The notes: generated by a model from the letters alone, not told the origin. Positions 8,615-18,590 are shown, counted from the first letter of the stretch. The stretch is DNA of 64,000 nucleotides from Gammaproteobacteria bacterium (GCA_026707445.1 JAPOWV010000069.1:44115-108114); one strand, 5' to 3'. Made by a program: numbers and translations.

Positions 8615-9778
8615 ATGCCACAAGTAAATCCAAGGGTCCTGGCCTGGGCGAGGGAGACCGCTGGCCTTACACGGGAAAAGGCCGCCAAGAAGATTCAGCT
8701 GGGCCCCGCGCGTGGGATGGAACCCGCCGACCGAATTACGGCATTGGAGACAGGCACCGATAAACCCACTCGTTCGATGCTGGCAAGAATGGCCAAGGGC
8801 TACCGCAGACCCCTGATCGCCCTCTATCTCGAAGAGCCGCCACGTGCGAGCCAAGTCGGCACGGACTTCAGAACACTGACGGGCGCGCGCTCCGCAGAGC
8901 AGGACGCTCTGGTGCAGGCGCTGGTCCGGGACGTGATAGCCCGCCAAGGGATCGTGCGCAGCCAGCTTGAGGACGACGACGCGGAAGAAGCGCGGTTTAT
9001 TGGAACGGTCACCATGAAGGACGGACGCCCGCGGGCATTGGAGGCGCTTCGACAGGTTGTCGGTGGAGAGCCGGGCACGGACGTTCCGCGCCGGGAGTTC
9101 GACGAATTGCGTAACGCGGTGGAGAGTGCCGGGGCCTACGTTCTGCTGCAAGGCGATCTCGGCAGCCACCACACTGCCCTTGAGACGGTCGCATTCCGAG
9201 GATTCGTGTTGGCCGACTCGCTGGCGCCATTCGTCGTAATTAACAGCAACGACGCTCGCCCCGCATGGTCGTTTACTTTGCTACACGAGGTAGTTCATCT
9301 TCTTTTGGGCCATACGGGGATCAGCGGCGCCGATGCGGAATCGGAAACGGAACACTTCTGCAACGACATAGCGAGCGAGTATCTGCTGCCCTCCACTGCC
9401 ATCGAAGCACTCGACGTATCGGCGCTGGAAAATGACGAACTTGCTACAGTGCTTGGGCGGCTAGCGAACGAATGGAAGGTCAGTCGATCGCTCATTGCCT
9501 ATCGTCTGCACCGGTCGGGAAAGATCAACGGCCCGACCTATCGCCGGCTCATAGAGATCTTCCGTCGGCAATGGAACGAGCGGCGGCAACAACGCAGCAC
9601 GGGCGAAGGTGGGCCGAATCCCTATGTGGTGAAGCGTCACCGGATCGGCAACGCACTATTGAAATTGGTCGCACGCGGTCTGGGCGAGGGAACTTTGCCA
9701 ACGACGAAGGCCGCCTTGGCCCTCGGTGTGAAGCCGACCCAGGTCGGTCGGATCCTCGGAATGCAGGCGTCGGCCTAG
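8615..9778 (+). CDS. XRE-family regulator with ImmA/IrrE-type metallopeptidase domain
   Basis: 387 residues. The N-terminal helix-turn-helix (residues about 5-65, LAWARETAGLTREKAAKKIQ) should bind DNA. The middle domain carries the zinc-peptidase motif HEVVHLLLGH (near residue 227) with a downstream acidic CNDIASEYLLP segment, as in the ImmA/IrrE (DUF955) family. The C-terminal region has a second HTH-like stretch. Proteins of this kind act as antitoxins or repressors and often stand directly before a DUF4411 gene, as here. A good ribosome-binding site (gaggtcgagg) precedes the ATG. It is probably the regulator and antitoxin for the next gene. Confidence 0.85.
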   Translation: MPQVNPRVLAWARETAGLTREKAAKKIQLGPARGMEPADRITALETGTDKPTRSMLARMAKGYRRPLIALYLEEPPRASQVGTDFRTLTGARSAEQDALVQALVRDVIARQGIVRSQLEDDDAEEARFIGTVTMKDGRPRALEALRQVVGGEPGTDVPRREFDELRNAVESAGAYVLLQGDLGSHHTALETVAFRGFVLADSLAPFVVINSNDARPAWSFTLLHEVVHLLLGHTGISGADAESETEHFCNDIASEYLLPSTAIEALDVSALENDELATVLGRLANEWKVSRSLIAYRLHRSGKINGPTYRRLIEIFRRQWNERRQQRSTGEGGPNPYVVKRHRIGNALLKLVARGLGEGTLPTTKAALALGVKPTQVGRILGMQASA

Positions 9779-9788
9779 ACTTGCTGCC

Positions 9789-10340
9789 GTGGCGTATTTA
9801 CTAGATTCGAACGTACTCATCGACGCCGACCGAGACTACTATCCGCTCAAGCGGGTGCCGGAGTTCTGGGATTGGCTCATCCACCAATCGGAACGCGGGG
9901 TAATTTTGACTCCAACGGAAATGTACAACGAGGTCGTTGCGGGCAAGGGCGTTCTGGTCGATTGGCTCAAGGGACACAGGGATGCGCTGGTTCTGAAGGA
10001 CGAAGCGGACCCGGGGCTTGTGCGGGATGTTGTATCGCAGGGATACGCCCCCGACCTGACGGAAGATGAGCTCGAGAAGATCGGCAACGATCCTTTCATC
10101 GTCGCCTACGCGTTAGCCTTCGAGCCCCATGCGACGGTCGTTAGCACGGAAGTCTCCAGACCGTCCGCGCAACGCGGCAACCGTCGGCTGCCTGATGTCT
10201 GCGAACAGTTCGGGTTGAATTGCATCAACACATTTAAGCTCGTGCAGGAATTGAATTTCAGGACCGGTTGGAGGGCTGGGCAGGAAGTTGCCGAAGTCGA
10301 TCAGAAGGCCGACCTATTTTCAGCCTACGGTGCTGAATAA
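9789..10340 (+). CDS. DUF4411 PIN-like toxin
   Basis: 183 residues with the PIN-like opening AYLLDSNVLIDADRDYY and later acidic motifs NDPFIVAYALA and VSTEVSRPS, characteristic of DUF4411 proteins. These are predicted RNases that pair with XRE/ImmA-type antitoxins. It follows the XRE/ImmA gene after 10 nt, so the two form a cassette. It is the last gene of the accessory island before uvrA. Confidence 0.82.
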   Translation: MAYLLDSNVLIDADRDYYPLKRVPEFWDWLIHQSERGVILTPTEMYNEVVAGKGVLVDWLKGHRDALVLKDEADPGLVRDVVSQGYAPDLTEDELEKIGNDPFIVAYALAFEPHATVVSTEVSRPSAQRGNRRLPDVCEQFGLNCINTFKLVQELNFRTGWRAGQEVAEVDQKADLFSAYGAE

Positions 10341-10420
10341 TGTCGTCAGTTTGATGATGCCATCATGAAAGTGAGATTTTTGCGCCCGGCTCGCTGCTCA
10401 GAAGCTGGGTGTGGGCTGCC

Positions 10421-13285
10421 ATGAGTGACATCCGCATCCGTTCGGCGCGCACCCATAACCTCAAGGGGATCGACCTGTCGCTGCCGCGCGATCGATTGAT
10501 CGTGATTACCGGCCTTTCCGGGTCCGGCAAGTCCTCGCTGGCGTTCGACACCATCTACGCGGAGGGTCAGCGGCGCTACGTGGAATCCCTGTCGGCCTAT
10601 GCCCGGCAGTTCCTGAGCGTCATGAGCAAGCCGGACGTGGACCACATCGAGGGACTTTCGCCGGCAATCGCCATTGAGCAGCGCTCGGCCTCCCACAACC
10701 CGCGCTCCACCGTGGCGACGGTCACCGAGATCTACGACTACATGCGCCTTTTGTTCGCGCGCGCCGGCGTGCCGCGCTGTCCGGTCCACAAGCGTGAGTT
10801 GGCCGCACAGACCATCAGCGAAATGGTCGACGAAGTGCTCAGGCTCCCCGAAGGCACGGCCATCAACCTGATGGCGCCGGTGGTGCGCAACCGCAAGGGA
10901 GAACACCGCAAGCTGTTTGCCGACCTCGTGGCGCGCGGATTCGTTCGCGCCCGCGTGGACGGCGCCGTGTGCGAAATGGACGATCCGCCGGAACTCGATC
11001 TCAGGCGCAACCACACGATCGAAGTGGTCGTGGACCGGTTGCGGGTGCGCGAGGAATTGCGTCAGCGGCTGGCCGAGTCCTTCGAGACCGCGCTCACGCT
11101 CACGGGCGGCATCGCCCTGGTCGGCTTCATCGATGAGAGCGACCGGGCGGATGTTCTCTTTTCGAGCCGCTTCGCCTGCCCGATGTGCGATTTCGCCATT
11201 CCGGAAATGGAGCCCAGGCTCTTTTCGTTCAACAACCCCGCCGGCGCTTGCGAGTCCTGCGCGGGCCTGGGCTCCAAGCGGTTCTTCGATCCGGAAAGGG
11301 TCGTGCGTCCCCACCTCAGCCTTGCCGGCGGCGCCGTGCGCAACTGGGATCGCCGCAACTCCTGGTACTACTCCATCCTGGAAAGCCTGGCGCGGCACTA
11401 CGGGTTTGATCCGGAGATGCCTTTCGAATCGCTTCCCGCCAGGATCCGCCAGATCGTGCTCTACGGCAGCGGGCGGACCCGGATCAAGTTCACCTTCCGC
11501 TTCCAGACCGGCCGCCGCTTCACCCGCACGCGGCCATTCGAGGGCGTCCTTCCCAACATGGAGCGGCGCTACCGGGAGACGGAATCGGCGCGCGTGCGCG
11601 AGGAACTGTCACGCTATCTCGGTTCCACGCCCTGCCCGGATTGCGGCGGGGCGCGGTTGAACGAGGCGGCCCGCAACGTGCTGGTGTCGAAGCGCTCGAT
11701 CGCCGAGCTGAGCGCGATGAGCGTCGAGGCGGCGCTCAAGTTCTTCACTACCTTGCGCCTGAAGGGCTGGCGGCAGGAAATCGCCAAGCGCATCGTTCGG
11801 GAACTGGCGGAGCGATTGCGTTTCATGGCCGATGTGGGCCTTGGCTACCTCAACCTGGACCGCCGCGCCGAGACCCTTTCCGGCGGCGAAGCGCAGCGCA
11901 TACGGCTGGCGAGTCAGATCGGCTCCGGACTGGTGGGCGTGATGTACGTGCTGGACGAACCGAGCATCGGCCTGCACCAGCGCGACAACAAGCGCCTGCT
12001 GGCCACGCTGGGGAGGCTGCGCGATCTCGGCAACACGGTCCTGATGGTCGAACACGACGAGGAGGCCATCTGCAGCGCCGATCACGTCGTCGATCTGGGG
12101 CCGGGGGCCGGCGATCACGGAGGTCAGGTCGTCGCGGAAGGCCCGCCCGACGCGATCAAGCGGGAAACGGCGTCGCTGACCGGGCAATACCTGAGCGGCG
12201 TACGCAGTATTCCCGTTCCTTCCTTGCGCCAACCGCCCCAATCCGGCCGCGAACTCAGAATCGAGGGCGCCTGCGCGAACAACCTGAGGGAGCTGGACGT
12301 GACGCTGCCGCTGGGCCTGATGACCTGCGTTACGGGCGTCTCCGGTTCCGGCAAGTCCTCGCTGGTAAACGAAACGCTGTTGCCCGGCGTCACCGCGGCG
12401 ATCGAACGAAAACCCTGTCCCGGAGCCAGGTTCAAGTCGATGCGCGGAACCGAACGGCTGGACCGGGTCATCGAGATCAGCCAGGACCCGATCGGGCGGA
12501 CGCCACGCTCCAACCCTGCAACCTACACCGGCGTGTTCACGCCGATCCGCGAACTGTTCGCGCTGACGCCCGAGGCGCGGGCGCGCGGCTACAAGCCCGG
12601 CCGTTTCAGCTTTAACGTCAAGGGCGGACGCTGCGAGGCCTGCCAGGGCGGCGGGCTGATCAAGGTGGAAATGCACTTCCTCCCGGACGTCTACGTGCCC
12701 TGCGACGTTTGTGAAGGGCGGCGTTACGGACGCGAGGCGCTGGAGATCCGCTACCGCGGACTGAACATTCATGAAGTGCTGGAACTCAGCGTGGAACAGG
12801 CGGCCGACGTGTTCGCCAACGTGCCCAAGGTGGCGCAGAAGCTCTCGACCCTGCTGGACGTGGGACTGGGCTACATCCGGCTGGGCCAGAGCGCCACGAC
12901 CCTGTCCGGCGGCGAAGCGCAGCGCGTGAAACTGTCCCGCGAACTGGCCAAGCGCTCGACCGGGCGCACCCTCTACGTGCTCGACGAGCCCACGACCGGA
13001 TTGCATTTCCACGACGTTGCGCAGCTCCTGACCGTGCTGCACAGGCTGCGCGACGGCGGCAATACCGTCGTGGTGATCGAGCACAATCTGGACGTCATCA
13101 AGACCGCCGACTGGATCATCGACCTCGGGCCGGAGGGCGGAGAAGCGGGCGGCGATTTACTGGCGGCGGGTCCGCCGGAAGATGTGGCGCGGGTCAAGCG
13201 CTCTCACACCGGCCGCTACCTCGCCGGAATGCTGCGCCGCCACCCAAGACCGAGGGATTCAAGCCCTCGAAGAAGCGCGGCCTGA
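10421..13285 (+). CDS. uvrA: Excinuclease ABC subunit A
   Basis: 954 residues from [20 protein letters not shown]; a Met four codons earlier is open too, but this start matches the family. It is the damage-recognition ATPase of nucleotide excision repair, working with UvrB and UvrC. It has two ABC modules: Walker [10 protein letters not shown] (residue 31 on) and GVSGSGKSS, with signatures [11 protein letters not shown] and [11 protein letters not shown]. Zinc-finger cysteines are CPMC...CESC in the first half and CEACQGGG...CDVC in the second. It is complete and apparently functional. It points away from ssb, which lies 7.7 kb upstream on the other strand instead of being adjacent. No LexA-box-like sequence was seen upstream. 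Confidence 0.97.
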   Translation: MSDIRIRSARTHNLKGIDLSLPRDRLIVITGLSGSGKSSLAFDTIYAEGQRRYVESLSAYARQFLSVMSKPDVDHIEGLSPAIAIEQRSASHNPRSTVATVTEIYDYMRLLFARAGVPRCPVHKRELAAQTISEMVDEVLRLPEGTAINLMAPVVRNRKGEHRKLFADLVARGFVRARVDGAVCEMDDPPELDLRRNHTIEVVVDRLRVREELRQRLAESFETALTLTGGIALVGFIDESDRADVLFSSRFACPMCDFAIPEMEPRLFSFNNPAGACESCAGLGSKRFFDPERVVRPHLSLAGGAVRNWDRRNSWYYSILESLARHYGFDPEMPFESLPARIRQIVLYGSGRTRIKFTFRFQTGRRFTRTRPFEGVLPNMERRYRETESARVREELSRYLGSTPCPDCGGARLNEAARNVLVSKRSIAELSAMSVEAALKFFTTLRLKGWRQEIAKRIVRELAERLRFMADVGLGYLNLDRRAETLSGGEAQRIRLASQIGSGLVGVMYVLDEPSIGLHQRDNKRLLATLGRLRDLGNTVLMVEHDEEAICSADHVVDLGPGAGDHGGQVVAEGPPDAIKRETASLTGQYLSGVRSIPVPSLRQPPQSGRELRIEGACANNLRELDVTLPLGLMTCVTGVSGSGKSSLVNETLLPGVTAAIERKPCPGARFKSMRGTERLDRVIEISQDPIGRTPRSNPATYTGVFTPIRELFALTPEARARGYKPGRFSFNVKGGRCEACQGGGLIKVEMHFLPDVYVPCDVCEGRRYGREALEIRYRGLNIHEVLELSVEQAADVFANVPKVAQKLSTLLDVGLGYIRLGQSATTLSGGEAQRVKLSRELAKRSTGRTLYVLDEPTTGLHFHDVAQLLTVLHRLRDGGNTVVVIEHNLDVIKTADWIIDLGPEGGEAGGDLLAAGPPEDVARVKRSHTGRYLAGMLRRHPRPRDSSPRRSAA

Positions 13286-13310
13286 TTTACGATTCCCCCA
13301 ACTGCAGGCG

Positions 13311-14105
13311 CTAAATGTCCAGATTCTGACTCTCGTAATCGTAAGCTATATCGAGGTCAATGAGATCCGCAGTCGAGTCGAGAAATCTCAGACTTGTCAC
13401 GAACCATTCCCTTCTTCCGCCTGCTTGCCTACTGCGTTTGTGGCCAGCTGCAATAAGGTGGTCATGTATCTTGTCTTCTACCGGCCTCAATTCCACTTCC
13501 ACGCTGTCTCGCGGCCCATATATCCTTAACAAAATGGGGTCCTCTGGAACTGCGGTCGCCCTTGCTTGAGCGGCGACTCGATTATGGACATCGGTATCAG
13601 ACATGCCTACTTTCAAACACGTTCTGTCATCAATATCGTCATCCTCGGAGGGTTCCACAGGATGCTTGAGATAATGCGGCAGTGTATACACGTAGATGCC
13701 ACTCGTCCGGGATCTCTCGGCATCTCTCGTTTTCTCCCGGAGTTCTTGTTCTTCAGCGGCCTGCCTTTGCGGATCTCCTGCGATTCGGTCGCACTCATTT
13801 GCGCGATCCTGCATCCGCGAACGCGTATCGACTGACAGGATATCCTCGTGTCTCCTTGAGAATCCCCGTAGAGCTCTTCCGCACTGACGAGCTGGGGTAG
13901 GGGCGGAGGGCAATTCATCCCCTAGAATTGCGCTTATGTAACGCTTGTATGAATAAACCCAGTTGGGTTGCCCGCCCAGTTCATCTGCAATCTCTGCCGG
14001 TGTGCGTTCATCGTTGAGGCGTTTCCACACCTGACCAATTCTTCGCCCTTCGCTGTCGTCGCGTTCAAGACCCTGTCGAACTTCTTCCAGATACTTTGTG
14101 TCCAT
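13311..14105 (-). CDS. GIY-YIG (T5orf172/MUG113-like) nuclease-domain protein
   Basis: 264 residues. The C-terminal half (about 135-255) begins GIYVYTLPHYLKHP and continues TCLKVGMSDTDVHNRVAAQA, EVELRPVEDKIHDHLIAAGH and REWF, which is the core pattern of T5orf172-type GIY-YIG domains. The N-terminal part (RIGQVWKRLNDERTPAEIAD) resembles a helix-turn-helix, and a charged linker joins the two. The role could be a restriction nuclease or a DNA-associated factor in a defence islet; it is divergent from the methyltransferase and restriction genes that follow. Base composition is lower in GC than uvrA. Confidence 0.6.
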   Translation of the reverse strand: MDTKYLEEVRQGLERDDSEGRRIGQVWKRLNDERTPAEIADELGGQPNWVYSYKRYISAILGDELPSAPTPARQCGRALRGFSRRHEDILSVDTRSRMQDRANECDRIAGDPQRQAAEEQELREKTRDAERSRTSGIYVYTLPHYLKHPVEPSEDDDIDDRTCLKVGMSDTDVHNRVAAQARATAVPEDPILLRIYGPRDSVEVELRPVEDKIHDHLIAAGHKRSRQAGGRREWFVTSLRFLDSTADLIDLDIAYDYESQNLDI

Positions 14106-14268
14106 GCATTACCCTCGCGCAGCCATTAAATGAGCGTTATCTGCGTACCCGCTGGATTCTACAGCGGCCAGTCAAGCGGACAATTTCATAATGGCGGTGA
14201 GCGGGTCATCCGCATATACTCACCTATGCAGATCTGAGTCATCCTAGAGATACCCGAGCGGAAGCTAC

Positions 14269-15255
14269 ATGAGGAACAATCCGCTTCCAAGACTTGATGC
14301 ATCCGCTGAGGTGCGCGGAGAACTCCTGCCGCATTGCCGACTGCAGCCTGGCGAAGTTTGGATTGACAGGGCTAGCGGGCATCGCGTCGGGTGCCTGGAC
14401 GCCACGGATCCGCAATCCATAGCGAAGATCATGGATGACGAGCGGGCTCAACTCGCCATTCATGATCCGCCTTATAACACCGCCGCTCTGGAACGGCGCA
14501 CCATCGCGGAGTTCGTTGCTTGGTGCTGTAAATGGGTGTCCCACACATATTCAAGCTTGGCGAACGACGCTTCGCTCTATGTCTGGATGGGCGCGGATCA
14601 GAACAACGGATTCCAACCGCTGCCAGACTTCCTGTTGATGATGCGCGATCACCCGTTCCAGACCCGGAGTTTCATCACCATGCGCAACCAGCGCGGCTAC
14701 GGCACGCAGAAAAACTGGATGGCTGTTCGTCAGGAATTGCTCTACTACACCAAGGGCAAGCCAGCTTTCAATGTCGACGCGGAATACACGGATATCCCCA
14801 AGATTTTGCGTGGCTACTACAAGCGGGTCAATGGCAAGATGTCGGAAAACTTGGAAAGGAGCCGGTCGAACACGATCCGGGCAGGGAACGTGTGGGTCGA
14901 TATCCAGCAGGTCTTCTATCGGATGGAGGAGAACATCTCCGGCTGCTATGCGCAAAAGCCGCTCAAGTGCATTGATCGAATCATTCGGGCCAGTTCCCTT
15001 CCGGGGGACTTGGTGATCGACTTTTTTTCACACTCGGGCACGACATTGCTGGCATCTGAGATGCAAAACAGAAAGTGTTTCACAATTGATATAGACCCAA
15101 TCTACGCTGAGATCACCATAAGGCGGCTTGAGCACTTTCGCGCTACCGGACGCAAGGGATGGCAAAACGGACATCCGTTTGAAACCGATTTGGCCGGCAC
15201 AAGACGCGACGAAGCACGCGTGCCACAGGAAACCGTTCAAGAGTCATTGCTTTAG
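14269..15255 (+). CDS. Site-specific DNA methyltransferase (beta class, N4-cytosine or N6-adenine)
   Basis: 328 residues. The catalytic motif IV DPPYNT lies near residue 66, and the AdoMet-binding motif I region (DLVIDFFSHSGTTLLASEMQ) comes after it near residue 250. That order (catalytic motif first) defines the beta class of amino-methyltransferases. The protein transfers a methyl group to an exocyclic amino group in the recognition site and protects host DNA from the partner nuclease. The next gene starts 4 nt after its stop, giving a compact two-gene RM operon. The gene is noticeably AT-richer than its surroundings, suggesting acquisition. Confidence 0.88.
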   Translation: MRNNPLPRLDASAEVRGELLPHCRLQPGEVWIDRASGHRVGCLDATDPQSIAKIMDDERAQLAIHDPPYNTAALERRTIAEFVAWCCKWVSHTYSSLANDASLYVWMGADQNNGFQPLPDFLLMMRDHPFQTRSFITMRNQRGYGTQKNWMAVRQELLYYTKGKPAFNVDAEYTDIPKILRGYYKRVNGKMSENLERSRSNTIRAGNVWVDIQQVFYRMEENISGCYAQKPLKCIDRIIRASSLPGDLVIDFFSHSGTTLLASEMQNRKCFTIDIDPIYAEITIRRLEHFRATGRKGWQNGHPFETDLAGTRRDEARVPQETVQESLL

Positions 15256-15259
15256 GGCC

Positions 15260-15979
15260 ATGGAACATCTAAGGAAAGAACTCGATTCACTAATTGCAAA
15301 ATTGCCCGAACAGGATGAGATTCGGAGAAGGCTTGCCTCCCTCAAGTCCAGATATCCGTTTAATGAATACGAGTACCTCATTTCCACGCTACTCGCAATG
15401 GATGTTCTTACGCTGGACGGCTATCACGATCTGAGAGAAAGTTACGTCGCCAGGAATCGATACCTTCATATTTTCGAGCTAAGCTCCCAGAATTTCGGAG
15501 GGAAGTGGGCGGAAAATCGTCTTAAAAGGCTCGTCCCGGAACTGCAGAAACCGTCCCGAGAATCCGATCCGGACTACTCGGGACAATATGACCTTTATCT
15601 TGACGGCATTCGTATTGAGGTCAAGGCATCGCGCGCGGTTGATAAAAGACTGCGGAAAGCACCTCTCTATAAAAAAGCGCTTGCTTCGGACTCGAATAAG
15701 GAATTCTTGATGAACTTTCAGCAGCTGAAGACCGAATTTTGCGATGTCTTTGTGTGGGTGGCGGTCTGGCGCGACATCATTCGGTATTGGGTTCTTTCCT
15801 CGAACGAAGTCGCCACAAATCCCTACTACTCTCCACGGCAACATCGCGGCAACATTGGCGAGGGGCAACTCCACATGCGACATGACAACATCCGGGCTTT
15901 TGCAAAGTACAAAGTCAAGCCACAGAAACTGGAATACGCCATACGCATGGCGTACAAACGGCAAGCCGCGCTCAGGTAA
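15260..15979 (+). CDS. Putative type II restriction endonuclease partner
   Basis: 239 residues from the ATG at 15260; the frame is open further back into the methyltransferase gene, but this start follows that stop by 4 nt. A PD-(D/E)XK-like catalytic core is visible: SDPDYSGQYDLYLDGIRIEV followed by KAS, i.e. an Asp, then Asp/Glu and E-x-K. I cannot assign it to a named restriction-enzyme family; the role rests on the motif and on the close pairing with the methyltransferase. The stretch 15361-15420 has 28 G+C of 60, against 42 of 60 in a uvrA stretch at 11521-11580, supporting horizontal transfer. Confidence 0.7.
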   Translation: MEHLRKELDSLIAKLPEQDEIRRRLASLKSRYPFNEYEYLISTLLAMDVLTLDGYHDLRESYVARNRYLHIFELSSQNFGGKWAENRLKRLVPELQKPSRESDPDYSGQYDLYLDGIRIEVKASRAVDKRLRKAPLYKKALASDSNKEFLMNFQQLKTEFCDVFVWVAVWRDIIRYWVLSSNEVATNPYYSPRQHRGNIGEGQLHMRHDNIRAFAKYKVKPQKLEYAIRMAYKRQAALR

Positions 15980-15988
15980 CGCGAGTAT

Positions 15989-17038
15989 TCAGCGCTTATT
16001 GCTGGGCGACCACTGCGGGGGGGCAGGGGAATCACCGCCTCGGACGACGAAGGCCTCTGCGGGGTCAGCGCCGGGGTTTTGGATTGTGCGTTCGAGTCCG
16101 GTGGGGACGGTGAGTACGTCGCCGGGGGCGAGGTCCAGGGATTCGTAGCCCCAGGTGATCCGGAGGTGGCCTTCGTGGATCGTCCAGACTTCCTCTTCGG
16201 CGCGGGAATGCGCCGGCAAACGGGCACCCGGAGCGAACCTGAGGCGGCGCAGGTGGAAGCCGTGCTGCCAGGAGAGAGGGGCTTGCTGGACGCCCTCTTG
16301 TAGATTGGATTGGCCGATGATGGGTTGCTCGCTGACGCTGCCACCGGACGCGTTTCGGGTCAGGATTGAATCGGCGGCGCCGTTGGCAGCGCGATAGCGC
16401 GCCACGCATGATTGCAGGGCGGCGCTGTCCAGGCGCGTCAGTTCGGCAACCTGGCCGGCGGTCGTCGCGGGCATGACGGGTTCGTCGTCGGGGACGGCCT
16501 CGCCGGCCTCGGTGTCGATCAACCGGCCGCTTTCCAGCAGCACCAGGCCGTACCTGCGCGCGTCATCGAACACGTACGGGGCCCAGGTGACGCGACCCGG
16601 ATCGTCGCCGCCCAACGCGGCGAATATGAATCCTTCGCCGCCGCCCACGTTCTCGAATCCGCGGAACACGTGAATCGGAATGGAGATGGTGTCGCCGCGC
16701 TCAAGGACGACCTCGCCGTGTTCGCCGTGTTCGCCGGTCATGAAGCGCCAGCGGCCCGAATGGATCCAGAAGACTTCGGCGGTCTCGTGGCTGTGCTGGG
16801 AGTTCACGCATCCGGGCGGCTGGCGCGCGGCGCCGATGTTGAAGCCGTGCGGCTCGCGAATGTGCACGTGCTGGTCCGGGTTCTCGGCGACGCCCGGGCC
16901 GATAATGGTGAAATTCTCCTTCGACTCGCTGCCCGGAGTGCGGGTGTCGATAAACGCGGTGCGGCAAGGGACCAATTCCCCGTAACGGACCAGTCGCGCC
17001 CGCATCTGTTCCCATGTGACCTGACTGGCTGCCGGCAT
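15989..17038 (-). CDS. Bicupin protein (gentisate-dioxygenase-like fold)
   Basis: 349 residues from MPAASQVTWEQMRARLVRYG; an upstream in-frame start would run into the divergent promoter. Two cupin barrels are visible. The first has a full metal motif HSHETAE (HxHx3E) within GCVNSQHSHETAEVFWIHSG. The second has PAHSRAEEEVWTIHEG, where the second His is Arg, so only the first barrel is clearly metal-competent. Such bicupins are mostly dioxygenases or small-molecule isomerases. It is divergent from the SnoaL-like gene at 17125 and shares its promoter region, suggesting a common substrate pathway. Substrate unknown. Confidence 0.7.
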   Translation of the reverse strand: MPAASQVTWEQMRARLVRYGELVPCRTAFIDTRTPGSESKENFTIIGPGVAENPDQHVHIREPHGFNIGAARQPPGCVNSQHSHETAEVFWIHSGRWRFMTGEHGEHGEVVLERGDTISIPIHVFRGFENVGGGEGFIFAALGGDDPGRVTWAPYVFDDARRYGLVLLESGRLIDTEAGEAVPDDEPVMPATTAGQVAELTRLDSAALQSCVARYRAANGAADSILTRNASGGSVSEQPIIGQSNLQEGVQQAPLSWQHGFHLRRLRFAPGARLPAHSRAEEEVWTIHEGHLRITWGYESLDLAPGDVLTVPTGLERTIQNPGADPAEAFVVRGGDSPAPPQWSPSNKR

Positions 17039-17124
17039 TCCGCCTCCCCGAATTGAGCGCGGCCCATATACTAGCCGCAGCCGAAAACACCTGCACACAA
17101 CAGCGGCGGCGCCCCGCACGGAAC

Positions 17125-18120
17125 ATGAGCCCTATGACCGACTATTCGAGTTCCGAGGAGATTGTCGACTACATCCTGCGCATAACGCGCGAAATCTGGG
17201 AAGACCGCAACCCGGATCTGGTGATGCGCTACTACGGGCCGGAAGCGCGCATCCACGCCCTGGGCGGGATCATGCAGGGTGCGGTGGCGGTCACCGAGAA
17301 TACGCGCGCCATGCAGACCGCCTTCCCCGACCGGCTGGTGATCGGCGAGGACGTCGTGTGCAGTCCGCTGGAAGGCGGCGCGTGGCTGTCCTCGCACCGC
17401 ATCCGCAGCCCGATGACCAGCAGGGGAGACAACGCCTACGGCCCGGCCACCGGGAGAAAAGTCACGACCCACGTGGTCGCCGACTGCGTGGTCAGGAACG
17501 GATTGATCGAGAAGGAATGGCTGGTGCGCGACAACCTGAGCCTGGTGCGGCAACTGGGCCTGGATCCGCAGGAGGTGGCGCGGCGCGAAGCCGCCCGCAG
17601 TCATCCGGACGAACACACGCGGTGGCTTGCCGACGAACGCGAGCGCGTTCTCGACGCCCCTCCGCTCCCTTCGGACCCGGCTTCACCACCGGATCCGCAG
17701 CAGGATCCGCTCGGCTTCGCCCGCGAGATTCTGCTCGGCCTCTGGCAACGCCCCTCTGAGTTTTGCGAAGCCGCGTACGCACCGTACGCGGTATTGAGCG
17801 ATTCGGACCGGGAAGTGGCCGGAGCAAGCGACATCCTCAGCCACTACGCAAACATGCGGGAGAGCCTGAAGGTGCTCCGGCTCAGCGTCGATCATGCCGG
17901 GGTGCAAGCCCGCGGCGACGGCTGGACGCTAGCGGCGCGCTGGACCGCGGCGGCTGAGCACTGGCAAGAGTTCGAGGGACTGCCGGCGGCGCGCGCACCG
18001 CTGTTCCTGATGGGCATCAGCCACTGGTGGCTGACCGGCGGACGCGTGGCGCGCGAATGGACGGTATTCGACCGCCTGGCGCTGATGGAACAGATCCTGC
18101 GGCAGAGCAAGGCCCCCTGA
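17125..18120 (+). CDS. Double SnoaL-like (NTF2-fold) protein
   Basis: About 331 residues from MSPMTDYSSSEEIVDYILRI; a second Met three codons later is equally possible. It consists of two cone-shaped SnoaL/NTF2-like domains (about 10-150 and 195-325). The first aligns well with the first domain of the protein at 33649-34824: DYILRITREIWED versus DYIVRITHRIWEE, GDNAYGPATGRKV versus SRYGPPTGKRV, and LGLDPQEVARREA versus MGLDLTEVARQMA. SnoaL-like folds act as ester cyclases, hydratases or isomerases on hydrophobic ring substrates, or as binding proteins. Divergent from the bicupin. Confidence 0.72.
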   Translation: MSPMTDYSSSEEIVDYILRITREIWEDRNPDLVMRYYGPEARIHALGGIMQGAVAVTENTRAMQTAFPDRLVIGEDVVCSPLEGGAWLSSHRIRSPMTSRGDNAYGPATGRKVTTHVVADCVVRNGLIEKEWLVRDNLSLVRQLGLDPQEVARREAARSHPDEHTRWLADERERVLDAPPLPSDPASPPDPQQDPLGFAREILLGLWQRPSEFCEAAYAPYAVLSDSDREVAGASDILSHYANMRESLKVLRLSVDHAGVQARGDGWTLAARWTAAAEHWQEFEGLPAARAPLFLMGISHWWLTGGRVAREWTVFDRLALMEQILRQSKAP

Positions 18121-18216
18121 CATTCAAGGCCTGAACGACAAAGCTGCTATGGCCTAATCGCCGACGCGTCTTTTCTGCGTGCGATGCCCGGTCAGCAGGG
18201 CCAGTTTTCTTGCCGG

Positions 18217-18240
18217 GATCAGACCAAATGATCAGACCAA
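18217..18240 (+). repeat. 11-bp direct repeat upstream of PIN pair 3
   Basis: The 11-mer gatcagaccaa occurs at 18217-18227 and again at 18230-18240, just before the predicted promoter at 18245. It could be an operator of the downstream TA pair. Confidence 0.45.
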
Positions 18241-18244
18241 GTGC

Positions 18245-18273
18245 TTGACCAAGCTTGCCATCGCCGGTATTCT
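18245..18273 (+). promoter_or_regulatory. Candidate promoter of PIN pair 3
   Basis: TTGACC (18245-18250), a 17-nt spacer and TATTCT (18268-18273) form a good sigma-70 match. The antitoxin ATG at 18348 is about 70 nt downstream of the expected transcript start. Confidence 0.5.
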
Positions 18274-18347
18274 CGCGCGTAGTTCAAGCCATGAGCGAAC
18301 TTGCGGCGGGGCTATCGGCGTCAAGTTCGCTCGGGGGAAATGAAATC

Positions 18348-18590
18348 ATGACTCGACACGTCAAGATTGGCGAAGCAAAGACGCATCTCTCCGCTTTGCT
18401 TGCGGAGGTGGAGGCTGGCGAAGATCTGGTCATTTGCCGGGGTTCCGTGCCGGTGGCGCAGGTCACGCGGGTCCCCGCTGCTGAAGAACACCGTGAGTTA
18501 TGCGAGACTCTTCGCCGGGAGCGTGCGAAGCAGCGCGCGGTTTCAACCGCTGAACTCCTGTCCTGGCGTCACGAAGGGCACAGCTACTGA
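18348..18590 (+). CDS. Phd/VapB-type antitoxin of PIN pair 3
   Basis: 80 residues from MTRHVKIGEAKTHLSALLAE; the frame is open further upstream, but this is where the Phd/YefM-type fold begins. The hallmark is the EAKTHLSALL...VEAGEDLVICRG stretch, followed by VPVAQVTRV. The N-terminal half dimerises and binds DNA, and the C-terminal helix neutralises the toxin. Its TGA shares one base with the toxin ATG (18590), so the genes are translationally coupled. Confidence 0.85.
   Translation: MTRHVKIGEAKTHLSALLAEVEAGEDLVICRGSVPVAQVTRVPAAEEHRELCETLRRERAKQRAVSTAELLSWRHEGHSY

Noticed and set aside
10341..10420. SOS box upstream of uvrA
   Set aside because: No CTGT-N8-ACAG-like sequence was found in the 80 nt before the start.
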